This document shows positions 16,374 through 25,319 of a stretch of 64,000 nt of DNA, piece by piece. Below the pieces are notes generated by a model that saw nothing but the letters and a program-made list of their open reading frames with translations, was not told the DNA's origin and made no database searches. Where the stretch lies: NCBI RefSeq assembly GCF_900996225.1, contig NZ_CAAJGL010000079.1, positions 705,319 through 769,318 of the forward strand. Direction: 5' to 3'. The stretch comes from Paraburkholderia sp. BCC1884 (lineage in GTDB: Bacteria > Pseudomonadota > Gammaproteobacteria > Burkholderiales > Burkholderiaceae). The position numbers were made by a program, and so were the translations under genes. Numbering within the stretch: position 1 is the stretch's first letter; each line of letters starts with the position of its first letter.

Positions 16374-18035
16374 ATGAACTACGATTACATCATTGTCGGC
16401 GCGGGATCGGCGGGCTGCATTCTCGCCAACCGCTTGTCCGCGTCGGGCCAATACTCGGTGCTGCTGCTTGAAGCGGGCGGCAAGGACAGCTCGTTCTGGT
16501 TCAGGATTCCGGTGGGTTTCACCAAGACGTACTACAACGAAACCTACAACTGGATGTATTACAGCGAACCGGAAAAGGAACTCGACAACCGGCCGATCTA
16601 TTGTCCGCGCGGCAAGGTGCAGGGCGGCTCGGGCTCGATCAACGCGATGATCTATGTGCGCGGTCAGCCGCACGACTTCGACGATTGGGCGGCGGCCGGC
16701 AACGCGGGTTGGACGTTTCGCGACGTGTTGCCGTATTTCCGCAAGCTCGAATCGCATCCGCTCGGCAACACGGAATATCACGGTGCAGACGGCCCGATCC
16801 GCATCTCGCCGATGAAAGACGATGTGCATCCGATCTGTCACGTGTTCCTGCGCGGCTGTGAGCAGGCCGGCTACCAACGCAGCGACGACTTTAACGGCGC
16901 GCAATTCGAAGGCGCGGGCATCTACGACGTGAACACGCGTAACGGCCAGCGTTCGTCCAGCAGTTTCGAGTATCTGCATCCGGTGCTGACCCGCAAGAAC
17001 CTGACGGTGGAGCGCGACGTGTTGGCGAGCCGTGTGCTGTTCGACGGCAATCAGCGCGCGATCGGCGTGAGCGTCACGCAAAACGGCGCGACGCGGCAAT
17101 TTATGGCGAACCGGGAAGTGATTCTCTCGGCGGGCGCCGTGGATTCGCCGAAGTTGCTGCAACTGTCGGGCGTGGGCGATAGCGCGCTGCTGGCAAAGCA
17201 TCGCATCGCGACGGTCAAGGAACTGCCCGCGGTCGGTCAAAACCTGCAAGACCATCTGTGCGTGAGCTTCTACTATCGCGCGAACATCAGGACGCTGAAC
17301 GACGAGATGCGTCCGCTGCTCGGCAAGCTCAAGCTCGGTCTGCAATACATTTTCACGCGCAAGGGACCGCTCGCGATGAGCGTGAACCAGTCGGGTGGCT
17401 TTTTCAAGGGCAGCGAGCGCGAAGCGCAGCCGAATCTGCAGTTGTACTTCAATCCGCTGTCGTACCGGATTCCGAAGAGCAGCAAGGCGAATCTCGAGCC
17501 GGAACCGTATTCGGGCTTCTTGCTGGCCTTCAATCCGTGCCGCCCGACCAGTCGTGGTTCGATCGAAATCGCGTCGAATCGTGCCGAAGACGCGGCGACG
17601 ATTCGCATCAACGCGCTGACCACGGAAAAGGATATCGACGAGGTCATCCAGGGCTGCGAACTGGTTCGCAAGGTGATGGCCGCGCCGGCGCTGCAGGCCA
17701 TTACCGTCGAGGAAATTTCGCCGGGGCCGCAGGTGAATACGCGCGAAGGGTTCCTGCAGTACTTCCGCGAGCAGTCGGGTTCGATCTATCACCTGTGCGG
17801 CTCGTGCGCGATGGGCGATGATCCGCGCAGCTCGGTGGTCGACGCGCGCTTGCGCGTGCATGGTATCGCTGGCTTGCGCGTGGTCGATGCGTCGATTTTC
17901 CCGAACATCACCTCGGGCAATATCAATGCACCGACGATGATGGTGGCCGAGAAGGGCGCCGAGATGATTCTCGAAGATGCCGCGCGTGAAGCTGCGCATC
18001 GTCCGCAGGCGGCGGAACTGGCTGCGGCGGCTTGA
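16374..18035 (+). CDS. GMC family FAD-dependent oxidoreductase
   Basis: This 553-residue enzyme oxidises an alcohol with FAD and is of the choline dehydrogenase/GMC type. It has the N-terminal dinucleotide fold (IIVGAGSAGCILANRLS), the GMC signature around PRGKVQGGSGSINAMIYVRG, the second signature SAGAVDSPKLLQLSGVG, and the C-terminal HLCGSCAMG and NITSGNINAP segments that carry the active-site residues and close the FAD site. It lies 72 bases after the dehydratase and probably belongs to the same operon. It could generate the aldehyde or keto compound for the pathway; this is inference. Confidence 0.9.
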   Translation: MNYDYIIVGAGSAGCILANRLSASGQYSVLLLEAGGKDSSFWFRIPVGFTKTYYNETYNWMYYSEPEKELDNRPIYCPRGKVQGGSGSINAMIYVRGQPHDFDDWAAAGNAGWTFRDVLPYFRKLESHPLGNTEYHGADGPIRISPMKDDVHPICHVFLRGCEQAGYQRSDDFNGAQFEGAGIYDVNTRNGQRSSSSFEYLHPVLTRKNLTVERDVLASRVLFDGNQRAIGVSVTQNGATRQFMANREVILSAGAVDSPKLLQLSGVGDSALLAKHRIATVKELPAVGQNLQDHLCVSFYYRANIRTLNDEMRPLLGKLKLGLQYIFTRKGPLAMSVNQSGGFFKGSEREAQPNLQLYFNPLSYRIPKSSKANLEPEPYSGFLLAFNPCRPTSRGSIEIASNRAEDAATIRINALTTEKDIDEVIQGCELVRKVMAAPALQAITVEEISPGPQVNTREGFLQYFREQSGSIYHLCGSCAMGDDPRSSVVDARLRVHGIAGLRVVDASIFPNITSGNINAPTMMVAEKGAEMILEDAAREAAHRPQAAELAAAA

Positions 18036-18068
18036 CGGGAAGAGAGGCGCGGTCCAGGGCGCGGTGAC

Positions 18069-19004
18069 CTAGCTCCGATCGCCCAACGGCACCGATTCCG
18101 ACGAATCGATCGCGCGTTCGCTCAGCCAGATTTCCTGCTGCAGCCAGTCGCGGAATAGCGCGACGTGAGGCAGATCGTCCTGTTCCGCGCGCGTGACGAG
18201 CCAGTACGACTGATGTCCGTCCACGTGCACGTTGAGCACTTGCACGAGTTGGCCCTCCGCCAGTTCGCGGGCGATCATGTGACGGTCGGCGATGGTCACA
18301 CCGAGCCCGTCGATCGCCGCGCTGATCGCGTGATCCAGCAGATCGAATTCGTAGCCGCCGCGTGTGTCGACGTTGTCGATACCGGCAGCCTTGAGCCAGT
18401 GTTGCCAGGTGAGGTAACGCTGATCGGCGCTGGCGAGCACGTGCAGCAGCGTGAACTGATTCAGGTCGATCGCGGCGCGGCCGGACTGCCGGGCCAGCAG
18501 GCTGGGGGCGCAGACGGCGATATGCCGCTCGTTCATCAGCAGACGGTTGTCGAAACCTTCCCATTCGCCGTTGCCGAAACGGATGGCGCAATCGAGCACG
18601 CCGGATTCGGCGAGGTTGTCGTCGACGCGGGTCGACAGGCTGAGTTCGAGATGCGGATGGGCGTCGCGCAGGCGCCCGAGACGCGGCATCAGCCAGCGGC
18701 TGGTGAAAGTGGGAGGCGCGTTGATGCGCAGACGGTTGCGGTGGGTTTTTTCCTGCAGGCTGCGTACGGTGAGTTCGATGCGGTCGAACGACTGTTGCAG
18801 CGCTTGCAGAAGCATGCGGCCGGCGGCCGACAGTTCCAGATGATGGTGGTGGCGTTGCAGAAGGGTTTCGCCGAGTTGCGACTCGAGTTGGCGGACTTGT
18901 CGGCTGACGGCGCTTTGCGTGACGTTTAGCAGTTCCGCTGCGCGGGTGAAACTGCCCGTGCGGCCGGCGACTTCAAAGGCTTTTAGCGCGTTTAGCGCGG
19001 GCAT
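18069..19004 (-). CDS. LysR-type regulator, GcvA-like
   Basis: This 311-residue protein has an N-terminal winged helix (NALKAFEVAGRTGSFTRAAE, NVTQSAVSRQVRQLE) and a substrate-binding effector domain. The sequence is of the GcvA/AmpR branch. ATG at 19004 gives MPALNALKAF, the usual family start; TTG at 19016 is possible and neither has a clear ribosome site. It is convergent with the GMC oxidoreductase gene 33 bases away and may regulate that operon. Confidence 0.9.
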   Translation of the reverse strand: MPALNALKAFEVAGRTGSFTRAAELLNVTQSAVSRQVRQLESQLGETLLQRHHHHLELSAAGRMLLQALQQSFDRIELTVRSLQEKTHRNRLRINAPPTFTSRWLMPRLGRLRDAHPHLELSLSTRVDDNLAESGVLDCAIRFGNGEWEGFDNRLLMNERHIAVCAPSLLARQSGRAAIDLNQFTLLHVLASADQRYLTWQHWLKAAGIDNVDTRGGYEFDLLDHAISAAIDGLGVTIADRHMIARELAEGQLVQVLNVHVDGHQSYWLVTRAEQDDLPHVALFRDWLQQEIWLSERAIDSSESVPLGDRS

Positions 19005-19126
19005 TTTGCGTTTCAAGGTTTTTGGGGGGCGGTTTTGGGTGTGGGGTTATTTTAGCTGGCGGTGGCGGTGCACTTTGTTTCGAATTCGACCAGAACCCAA
19101 ACCACCCAGCCAGAAAAACAAAACCC

Positions 19127-19492
19127 CTAATCCGCCAACCTCTTATCCGCCAAAGCCCGCTGGCAATCCTCGAAAACCTGCTTGAAAAGCCGCCCCTGCG
19201 GATCGATCTCATCCGTGCCGAGAATCTCCTCCACCGCGTCGCGCGCCCAATCCGCCTCGACGAACCGCGCATGCCGTCGCGCAATTTCCACCGCCGTCGC
19301 CGACAGCTTCGCGATGCTCAGCCAATCCGCCTCCCGCGATCTGCGATCGAGCCACTTATGCGCGCTCTGCACATGAAACGCGGCATCGGGCCAATCCTCA
19401 TTCAGGTAATAAGCGCCAAGACTTCCGCATGTGAGCCAGCACAACAGCTCCAGACGGTCCCGTGGACTCAGATGATGGCGTACATCACTCAT
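19127..19492 (-). CDS. Hypothetical protein, 121 residues
   Basis: I do not recognise a family. The product is largely alpha-helical by composition, with three or four amphipathic segments (RDRLELLCWLTCGSLGAYYL, AFHVQSAHKWLDRR, SIAKLSATAVEIARRHARF) and no signal peptide. Codon use (strong GC at third positions) matches a real gene. The layout resembles small helical-repeat proteins but this is only an impression. It lies alone between a LysR gene and tam. Confidence 0.6.
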   Translation of the reverse strand: MSDVRHHLSPRDRLELLCWLTCGSLGAYYLNEDWPDAAFHVQSAHKWLDRRSREADWLSIAKLSATAVEIARRHARFVEADWARDAVEEILGTDEIDPQGRLFKQVFEDCQRALADKRLAD

Positions 19493-19666
19493 GGCGACGC
19501 TCGCTGCTGAAATTGCAATTCCGGTGAGAAGGGCATGCCGCCATCCTCCGCTTTCGTCAACAATATCACGCAGAATTCAACAGCGGCAATTCCTGACCTA
19601 CCCTGGCGCGCCAGCGCCACATCCGGCCGCAACCCGCCTGGGCAGGCCGCGCGCCAGCACGCCTCC

Positions 19667-20443
19667 TTAACGCGTCGCGACGATAAAAAGCCGCGGAAAC
19701 GGCAGCAACACCGTGCCGTCGGCGAGCGCCGGATAAGCCCGCGCAATCGCGTCCCGGTAACGCTGCAAAAAGGCCGCCTGGCCAGCGTCGTCGAGCTCGG
19801 CAAGGAAGGGGCGAAGCGAGCTGCCCTTGAACCATTCCACCACCGCGTCCGCACCGCCCGCCAGCGGGTGATGGTAAACCGTGCGCCACACGTCGACCCG
19901 TGCACACTGCGGCTCGAGCAACGCGTAATACCACTCGGCACCGTAGCGCATGGTGCGCTCCACGCCCGCGAGTCTGGGCGCCCAGGGGCCGTCGGCGGCG
20001 ATCTCACGCAGAACGCGATGCGCCGGTTCGTCCAGGTTATCCGGCATTTGCACGGCAAGACTGCCGCCCGGCGCCAGTTTCTTCACGAGCGACGCAAACA
20101 GCCGCTCGTGGTCAGGCACCCATTGCAGCACGGCATTGGCAAGGATCAGGTCGTACGGTCCCGGCGCCTGCCACGTCGAAATATCGACGACGTCGAACCG
20201 GAACTGCGGCAGCCGTTGGCGCGCGGCGGCGATCATGTCGGGCGAGTTGTCGAGACCGCTCACCGCCGCGCCCGGCAGGCGCGCGGCGAGCGCCTCGGTG
20301 GAGTTGCCGGGCCCGCAGCCGATGTCGACCGCGACCCGCACGTCCGTGGCCGGCACGGCGGCCAGCAGGTCCCGCACCGGTCGCGTGCGCTCGTTTTCGA
20401 ACATCGCATATTGCTTTGCGTGCCAATCCGTCGTCAATTTCAT
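19667..20443 (-). CDS. tam: Trans-aconitate 2-methyltransferase
   Basis: This 258-residue class I SAM-dependent methyltransferase is recognised by KLTTDWHAKQYAMFENERTRP at the N-terminus, the SAM-binding VDIGCGPGNSTE, the acidic loop in GLDNSPDMI and ILANAVLQWVPDH. Tam methylates trans-aconitate, a by-product that inhibits aconitase. ATG at 20443 is decided by a strong AGGAGGA ribosome site. It is divergent from a LysR gene at 20566. Confidence 0.9.
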   Translation of the reverse strand: MKLTTDWHAKQYAMFENERTRPVRDLLAAVPATDVRVAVDIGCGPGNSTEALAARLPGAAVSGLDNSPDMIAAARQRLPQFRFDVVDISTWQAPGPYDLILANAVLQWVPDHERLFASLVKKLAPGGSLAVQMPDNLDEPAHRVLREIAADGPWAPRLAGVERTMRYGAEWYYALLEPQCARVDVWRTVYHHPLAGGADAVVEWFKGSSLRPFLAELDDAGQAAFLQRYRDAIARAYPALADGTVLLPFPRLFIVATR

Positions 20444-20470
20444 GGGTTCCTCCTGTGTGTCCAATGGACG

Positions 20471-20492
20471 AACCGATGTTTTTCAATCGGTT
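20471..20492. promoter_or_regulatory. Perfect inverted repeat between tam and lysR
   Basis: AACCGAT (20471-20477) and ATCGGTT (20486-20492) form a perfect 7-bp dyad with an 8-base spacer in the 122-base divergent region. It could be an operator for the adjacent LysR regulator or a hairpin. Function is not shown. Confidence 0.45.
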
Positions 20493-20565
20493 CAATCCGT
20501 TGATTCTCGGCCGCACCGACGGCGGAGTAAAATGAATTTATCATTCCGATTCCTTCATTTTTCCA

Positions 20566-21462
20566 ATGAAAATCGACACCCTTGGCGTTCAGGCATTCGT
20601 CGCGATTGCGGATCGAGGCAGTTTTCAGGGCGCGGCCGACGCGCTGCACGTCACCCAAACCGCCATCACGCAGCGGCTGCGCAAGCTCGAAAGCTTTCTC
20701 GGCGTCACGCTGATCGAACGAACCACCCGCTCGATGTCACTGACTGAAATTGGCCGCAGTTTTTTGCCGCAGGCGCGTCGCTTGCTGGGCGAACTCGCCG
20801 ACGCGCTGATGGAAATCCGCGAGACTGGCGTGGCGCGTCGCGGCGATGTGTCGATTGCCTGCGTGCCGACCGTCGGCGTGCAGTATCTGCCGCGCATTCT
20901 GCAGGCGTATTCATCGCGTTATCCGCATAACCGCATCAAGATTCTCGATCACGCGTCGTCGGCGGTGGAGCAGGCCGTGCTGCGCCGGGAGGTGGAGTTC
21001 GGCATCAACATCGCACGCGACCGTCATCCGGAACTGGACAGCGTGCCGCTCACGGAAGACCGCTACGTGTTGATCTGCCATGAAGCGCATCCGCTGGCGA
21101 AACGGCGGCGCATCGCGTGGGCGCAGTTGCAGTCCTACCCGCTGATTTTTGCGGGCGAAGTGAGCGGCAACCGGGCCTTGCTGGACGTCGCGCTGCAAAC
21201 CAGCGAACTGGCGTTGCGCTCGTTCTACGAAGTCCAGCGCAGCTCGACGGCCGTGGGACTCGTCGCGCAAGGCGTGGGCGCGGCCGTGGTGCCCGCCCTC
21301 GCGTTGCAGAAGGGCGCCTATCCGACGGTGCGCACGATCGAGTTGACCCATCCGGTCGTGTCGCGCACCCTCGTGCTGGTGGCGCGCAAGACCGCGCAGT
21401 TGTCGCCGGCCGCGCAGGCGCTCTACGACATGATCCTCGATCAGGCGACCCTGAAAACCTGA
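20566..21462 (+). CDS. LysR-type transcriptional regulator
   Basis: This 298-residue regulator has the LysR helix-turn-helix (QAFVAIADRGSFQGAADAL, HVTQTAITQRLRKLE) and a substrate-binding domain (VSIACVPTVGVQYLP, GVGAAVVPALAL). It lies divergent from tam with a shared promoter region. The natural guess is control of tam and its own gene, but the effector is unknown. Confidence 0.92.
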   Translation: MKIDTLGVQAFVAIADRGSFQGAADALHVTQTAITQRLRKLESFLGVTLIERTTRSMSLTEIGRSFLPQARRLLGELADALMEIRETGVARRGDVSIACVPTVGVQYLPRILQAYSSRYPHNRIKILDHASSAVEQAVLRREVEFGINIARDRHPELDSVPLTEDRYVLICHEAHPLAKRRRIAWAQLQSYPLIFAGEVSGNRALLDVALQTSELALRSFYEVQRSSTAVGLVAQGVGAAVVPALALQKGAYPTVRTIELTHPVVSRTLVLVARKTAQLSPAAQALYDMILDQATLKT

Positions 21463-21471
21463 CGCGCCGGC

Positions 21472-22302
21472 TCAAGAAAAATCGGTCGAACGCGACAGCG
21501 TCTCCCAGTCATCCATCTCCGCGCGCAGCGCGGTCAACCGGCTTGCCACGAGGTCGAACGCGTCGTTGCCCAGCAGCAGATGCACCGGCGGATTCCCAGC
21601 TTCGACCACTTGCAGGAGCGCCTGTGCGGCTTTCTGCGGGTCGCCCGCCTGCTGACCGCTTTTCGCCTCGCGCGCCGCGCGAACCGGATCGAACAGGCGG
21701 TCATAGTCGGCGATGCTGCGTCCCGCACGGACCATCGAGCGGCCAGCCCAGTCCGTGCGGAACGAGCCTGGCGCGACCGCCGTCACCTTGATACCGAATC
21801 CGGCAACTTCTTTCGCAAGCGTGTCGGTGATGCCTTCGAGGGCGAACTTGCTGCCGCAGTAGTACGCGATGCCGGGCATCGTGATGAAGCCGCCCATCGA
21901 CGTAATGTTGACGATGTGCCCCGAGCGGCGTTCGCGCATGGCGGGCAGCACGGCCTTGATCATGGCAACCGCGCCGAACACGTTGACGTCGAACTGACGG
22001 CGCAGATCGTCGAGCGGCGACTCTTCGAGCGTGCCTTCGTGTCCGTAGCCCGCGTTATTCACGAGCACGTCGATCGGCCCGGCAAGCGCGGTCATGCGCG
22101 CGACGGCCGGCGCGATCGCATCGAACTGCGTCACATCGAGAATGACGGCGTGGGCCCGTTCGGCGGACAGTGCATCGAACGCCTCGCGCGCCGCGGCGTC
22201 GCGCACGGTGCCGATGACCGTATGCCCCGCATTGAGCGCGGCCTCGGCGAACGCACGGCCAAAACCGGAACTGACGCCGGTGATCAGAAATGTTTTGCTC
22301 AT
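21472..22302 (-). CDS. Short-chain dehydrogenase/reductase
   Basis: This 276-residue NAD(P)-dependent oxidoreductase has the classical SDR motifs: TGVSSGFGRA for cofactor binding, NNAGYG, and the catalytic Ser and YxxxK in SMGGFITMPGIAYYCGSK. ATG at 22302 has AGGAG upstream. It is divergent from an AraC-family gene starting at 22529, which is its likely regulator; such SDR/AraC pairs are common in proteobacteria. Substrate unknown. Confidence 0.92.
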   Translation of the reverse strand: MSKTFLITGVSSGFGRAFAEAALNAGHTVIGTVRDAAAREAFDALSAERAHAVILDVTQFDAIAPAVARMTALAGPIDVLVNNAGYGHEGTLEESPLDDLRRQFDVNVFGAVAMIKAVLPAMRERRSGHIVNITSMGGFITMPGIAYYCGSKFALEGITDTLAKEVAGFGIKVTAVAPGSFRTDWAGRSMVRAGRSIADYDRLFDPVRAAREAKSGQQAGDPQKAAQALLQVVEAGNPPVHLLLGNDAFDLVASRLTALRAEMDDWETLSRSTDFS

Positions 22303-22528
22303 GATGAATGGCTCCTTGATTTCGGCCATCGAGCGAAGCACTTTCGGGCGAAAGCGCACCTGGTCGACAGCGTCTGGGACAAGGCTGTATGTTAGAAGCG
22401 GCAGGGCGCGGCGCGAATGCCGGTTCGTCTGGCTTGTTTGCCTGATCCTATGAACGCGTGGCTTTTTGGGCGCGCCGGTGGCACATTGCAGACTGACCGA
22501 TCGACTGGCAAAGGCGGCAGGAGCCGAA

Positions 22529-23476
22529 TTGACACGCAAACACATTGATCCGGCGATACAGCAGCGCATGGTGACGCTGCTGCAAGCGCTCGCGCCGCTG
22601 GAAGGCTACAACCTCACCGTCCTTCCCGACGTGCGGTTACTGCGCTCGAACCGGCCGCTCAGCCGCACGCCGGTGCTGTACGATCCCGGCATCGTGATCG
22701 TGTGCCAGGGACGCAAGCGCGGTTTTCTCGGCGACACGGTGTACGTCTACGACGCGCAGCATTACCTGGCGGTCTCGGTACCCGTGCCGTTTTCGATGGA
22801 AACCGAAGCGAGCGCGGCCAAACCTTTGCTCGCGATTTATTTCCGGCTCGATTTCAAGGTCGCAGCCGATTTGCTGCTACAACTCGACGAACGCGAGAGC
22901 ACAGTGCCGGCGAGGCCGCACGGCATGATGTCGTCGCCGCTCGGCGGCAGGTTGAGCGCATCGGTACTGCGTTTTCTCGAAGCCATGCAGACGCCATTGG
23001 AAGCAGAACTGCTCGGGCCGGCCCTCGTGCGCGAAATCTATTTTCACGTGCTGACCGGCGAGCAGGGTGGCTCGCTGCGCGCCGCGCTCACGGCGCAGGG
23101 TCAATTCGCCCGCATCGCCAGGGTCATTCGCAAGATTCACGCGTGCTACCGCGAACCGCTGGATGTGGAGCAACTCGCGCTCGAGGCGAGCATGAGCGTG
23201 CCCAGCTTCCATTCGCACTTCAAGACGGTCACGAGCACATCGCCGATGCAGTATCTGAAGTCGACGCGGCTCCATCAGGCGCGTCTGCTGATGGTCCGCA
23301 ACGAAGTCACGGCGGCGCTCGCCTGTGTGCAGGTCGGCTATGAGAGCGCGTCGCAATTCAGCCGCGAGTTCAAGCGTCTGTTCGGGCGCAGTCCGGTCGA
23401 AGAGGCAGAGCGGATGCGCAAGACCTTCGCCGTGCCGCCGCCCGCACCGGGTTCGATTTTCGTCGCATCACATTGA
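22529..23476 (+). CDS. AraC-family transcriptional regulator
   Basis: The protein has an AraC N-terminal effector domain (PVLYDPGIVIVCQGRKRGF, typical of the AraC_N/AraC-type group) and a C-terminal pair of helix-turn-helix motifs (LDVEQLALEASMSVPSFHSHF, YESASQFSREFKRLFG). TTG at 22529 is chosen because AGGAG sits six bases upstream, giving 315 residues; the frame is open to TTG at 22466. It is divergent from the SDR gene and probably activates it. Confidence 0.9.
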   Translation: MTRKHIDPAIQQRMVTLLQALAPLEGYNLTVLPDVRLLRSNRPLSRTPVLYDPGIVIVCQGRKRGFLGDTVYVYDAQHYLAVSVPVPFSMETEASAAKPLLAIYFRLDFKVAADLLLQLDERESTVPARPHGMMSSPLGGRLSASVLRFLEAMQTPLEAELLGPALVREIYFHVLTGEQGGSLRAALTAQGQFARIARVIRKIHACYREPLDVEQLALEASMSVPSFHSHFKTVTSTSPMQYLKSTRLHQARLLMVRNEVTAALACVQVGYESASQFSREFKRLFGRSPVEEAERMRKTFAVPPPAPGSIFVASH

Positions 23477-23548
23477 GCCGGCTGGACCGGCAACCCCGGT
23501 GCGAATTGTCCATGTCGAACAGAACGAAGCGCCGTTACGCTAACGTCC

Positions 23549-24172
23549 ATGCTACAGATACTCGGCAAGACCACCTCGATCAACGTTCGCAAAGTCCTCT
23601 GGATGGCGACGGAGCTCGGCCTCGCGTTCGAACAGCAAGACTGGGGCAGCGGCTTTCGCTCGACCGAAGCGCCGGAATTCGTCGCGTTGAATCCGAATGC
23701 CATGGTGCCCGTCATCAAGGACGGCGAGTTCGTGCTGTGGGAGTCCAATTCGATCATCCGCTACCTGGCGGGACGTTATGACGGCGCATTCCTGTATCCG
23801 TCCGATCCCTGCGAACGCGCGCGATGCGATCAATGGATCGACTGGCAGGCGAGCGAGTTGAATCGCTCCTGGAGCTATGCTTTCCTCGCGCTCGTGCGGC
23901 GCTCCGCGGCGCATCAGGACTCGCGGCAGATCGAGCTGTCATGCGCAAACTGGACGAAGCATATGGCGATCGTCGAGCGCCAACTCGAAAAGACGGGCGC
24001 GTTCATCGCCGGGCGCGCGTTTTCGCTCGCGGATATTCCGATCGCGCTGTCGATCAACCGTTGGCTGGAAACGCCGCTGGCGCACGCGGAGTTCGCCGCG
24101 CTCACGGCTTACATGGAACGCCTCGCGCCGCGCCAGGGCTTTCGCGAATATTGTCGCAACGGCACGCCCTGA
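23549..24172 (+). CDS. Glutathione S-transferase family protein
   Basis: This 207-residue protein has an N-terminal thioredoxin-like domain (MLQILGKTTSINVRKVLW, cis-Pro in MVPVIKDGEF, glutathione-binding WESNSIIRYL) and a helical C-terminal domain (AFSLADIPIALSINRW). The catalytic position appears to be Ser or Asn rather than Cys. It is preceded by the AraC gene on the same strand but 72 bases away, so linkage is unsure. Confidence 0.9.
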   Translation: MLQILGKTTSINVRKVLWMATELGLAFEQQDWGSGFRSTEAPEFVALNPNAMVPVIKDGEFVLWESNSIIRYLAGRYDGAFLYPSDPCERARCDQWIDWQASELNRSWSYAFLALVRRSAAHQDSRQIELSCANWTKHMAIVERQLEKTGAFIAGRAFSLADIPIALSINRWLETPLAHAEFAALTAYMERLAPRQGFREYCRNGTP

Positions 24173-24288
24173 GCTTTCAAATTCCCTTCGAAATGCCTGC
24201 GAATTGACGTGCGAGGTTCGTATCTGCGTGCCATTACCCAAGTCACCTACAATGAGCGCTTTTGCGACATGAATTGAAGGCTTCGACG

Positions 24289-24633
24289 ATGCGGTTATCG
24301 ACCTATGCGCTGGCTTTGCTGACAGCCTGTTTCACTCTCAACGCGAACGCCGAGATGACGGCCTCGCAATACAAGCTTTGGGCCCATACCGACAACAACT
24401 CGGTCTATGCAGCCTACATTACGGGCACGATCAACGCGCTCGGGTGGGCCAACGGCGACCTGGTGTCGAAGAATCGCCCGGCGCTGTTCTGCCCGCCGAA
24501 AGACCTCGCGATCGGCAATCAGAACGTGTACCCCTTGCTCGACCGGTTCTTCGCCAGCCATCCCAGCATTTCGGACGACTTCCCCATCGGCCTTGCGATT
24601 CTTCGCTCGCTGCAGGGCGCATTTCCCTGCTGA
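24289..24633 (+). CDS. Exported Rap1a/Tai-type immunity-like protein
   Basis: This 114-residue protein has a signal peptide (MRLSTYALALLTACF...NANA) and a short mature domain. The mature domain has the Rap1a/Tai pattern: an AAYITGTINAL helix, FCPPKDLAIGNQ with the conserved Cys, FFASHP, and a C-terminal AFPC whose last Cys could pair with the first. Members of this fold neutralise T6SS amidase effectors in the periplasm, but many are orphan. No amidase effector or T6SS gene is in the window. ATG at 24289 is preferred because it begins the signal peptide. Confidence 0.7.
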   Translation: MRLSTYALALLTACFTLNANAEMTASQYKLWAHTDNNSVYAAYITGTINALGWANGDLVSKNRPALFCPPKDLAIGNQNVYPLLDRFFASHPSISDDFPIGLAILRSLQGAFPC

Positions 24634-24653
24634 TCGCCAGTCGTCGTCCTGCC

Positions 24654-25298
24654 ATGCCTAAATCGGCCGCCACCCAGCGTCTCAAACCCCGCAAAGCACC
24701 GGTTCAACGGCGTTCGGCGCAAACCGTCGAAGCCGTGCTCGAAGCGGCAGCGCAAATTCTCGAGACGCAAGGATTCGAAGGTTATACGACCAATGCGGTC
24801 GCGGAGCGCGCGGGAGCGAGTATCGGCTCGCTCTATCAATACTTTCCGAATCGCGATGCGTTGACGGTCGCGCTGATCGAGCGCGAGACCGGGCCGTTGC
24901 TGGCGGACATCGAGGCCGCCGCGCTGCTGGAGGGTTCGCGCGACTGCGTGCGGGCGCTCGTGCGCGCGGCAGTCGCGCATCAGATGCGCAGGCCGGAACT
25001 GGCGCGCCTGATCGATTTTGAGGAACGTCGCTTGCCGGTCGACGAGCGCGACCAGCGGCTCGGCGATCGTCTCTATGCGGTGCTGATGGAGGCGCTGACG
25101 GTCAAGCCGCAAGCGCCTGAACTGGATGACGCGAGCGAGGTCGCACTCGATCTGCTGGCGATCGTGCGCGGCATGGTCGACGACGCGGGCGAGCGTGCCG
25201 AACAGGATGCCGCGGCGCTGGAAGTGCGCGTGATGCGCGCGGTGGATGGCTATGTCTCGCTATCGCGGCGCGACAGCGGTGAGCGCGGCGCCGCGTAA
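24654..25298 (+). CDS. TetR-family transcriptional regulator
   Basis: This 214-residue regulator has a basic N-terminal arm and a TetR helix-turn-helix (VLEAAAQILETQGFEGYT, VAERAGASIGSLYQYFPNRDAL) followed by a helical ligand domain. ATG at 24654 is 20 bases after the upstream gene on the same strand. It is convergent with fabV. Target genes are not evident. Confidence 0.9.
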   Translation: MPKSAATQRLKPRKAPVQRRSAQTVEAVLEAAAQILETQGFEGYTTNAVAERAGASIGSLYQYFPNRDALTVALIERETGPLLADIEAAALLEGSRDCVRALVRAAVAHQMRRPELARLIDFEERRLPVDERDQRLGDRLYAVLMEALTVKPQAPELDDASEVALDLLAIVRGMVDDAGERAEQDAAALEVRVMRAVDGYVSLSRRDSGERGAA

Positions 25299-25319
25299 AG
25301 CACGCAGCGCCGCCGTGAC

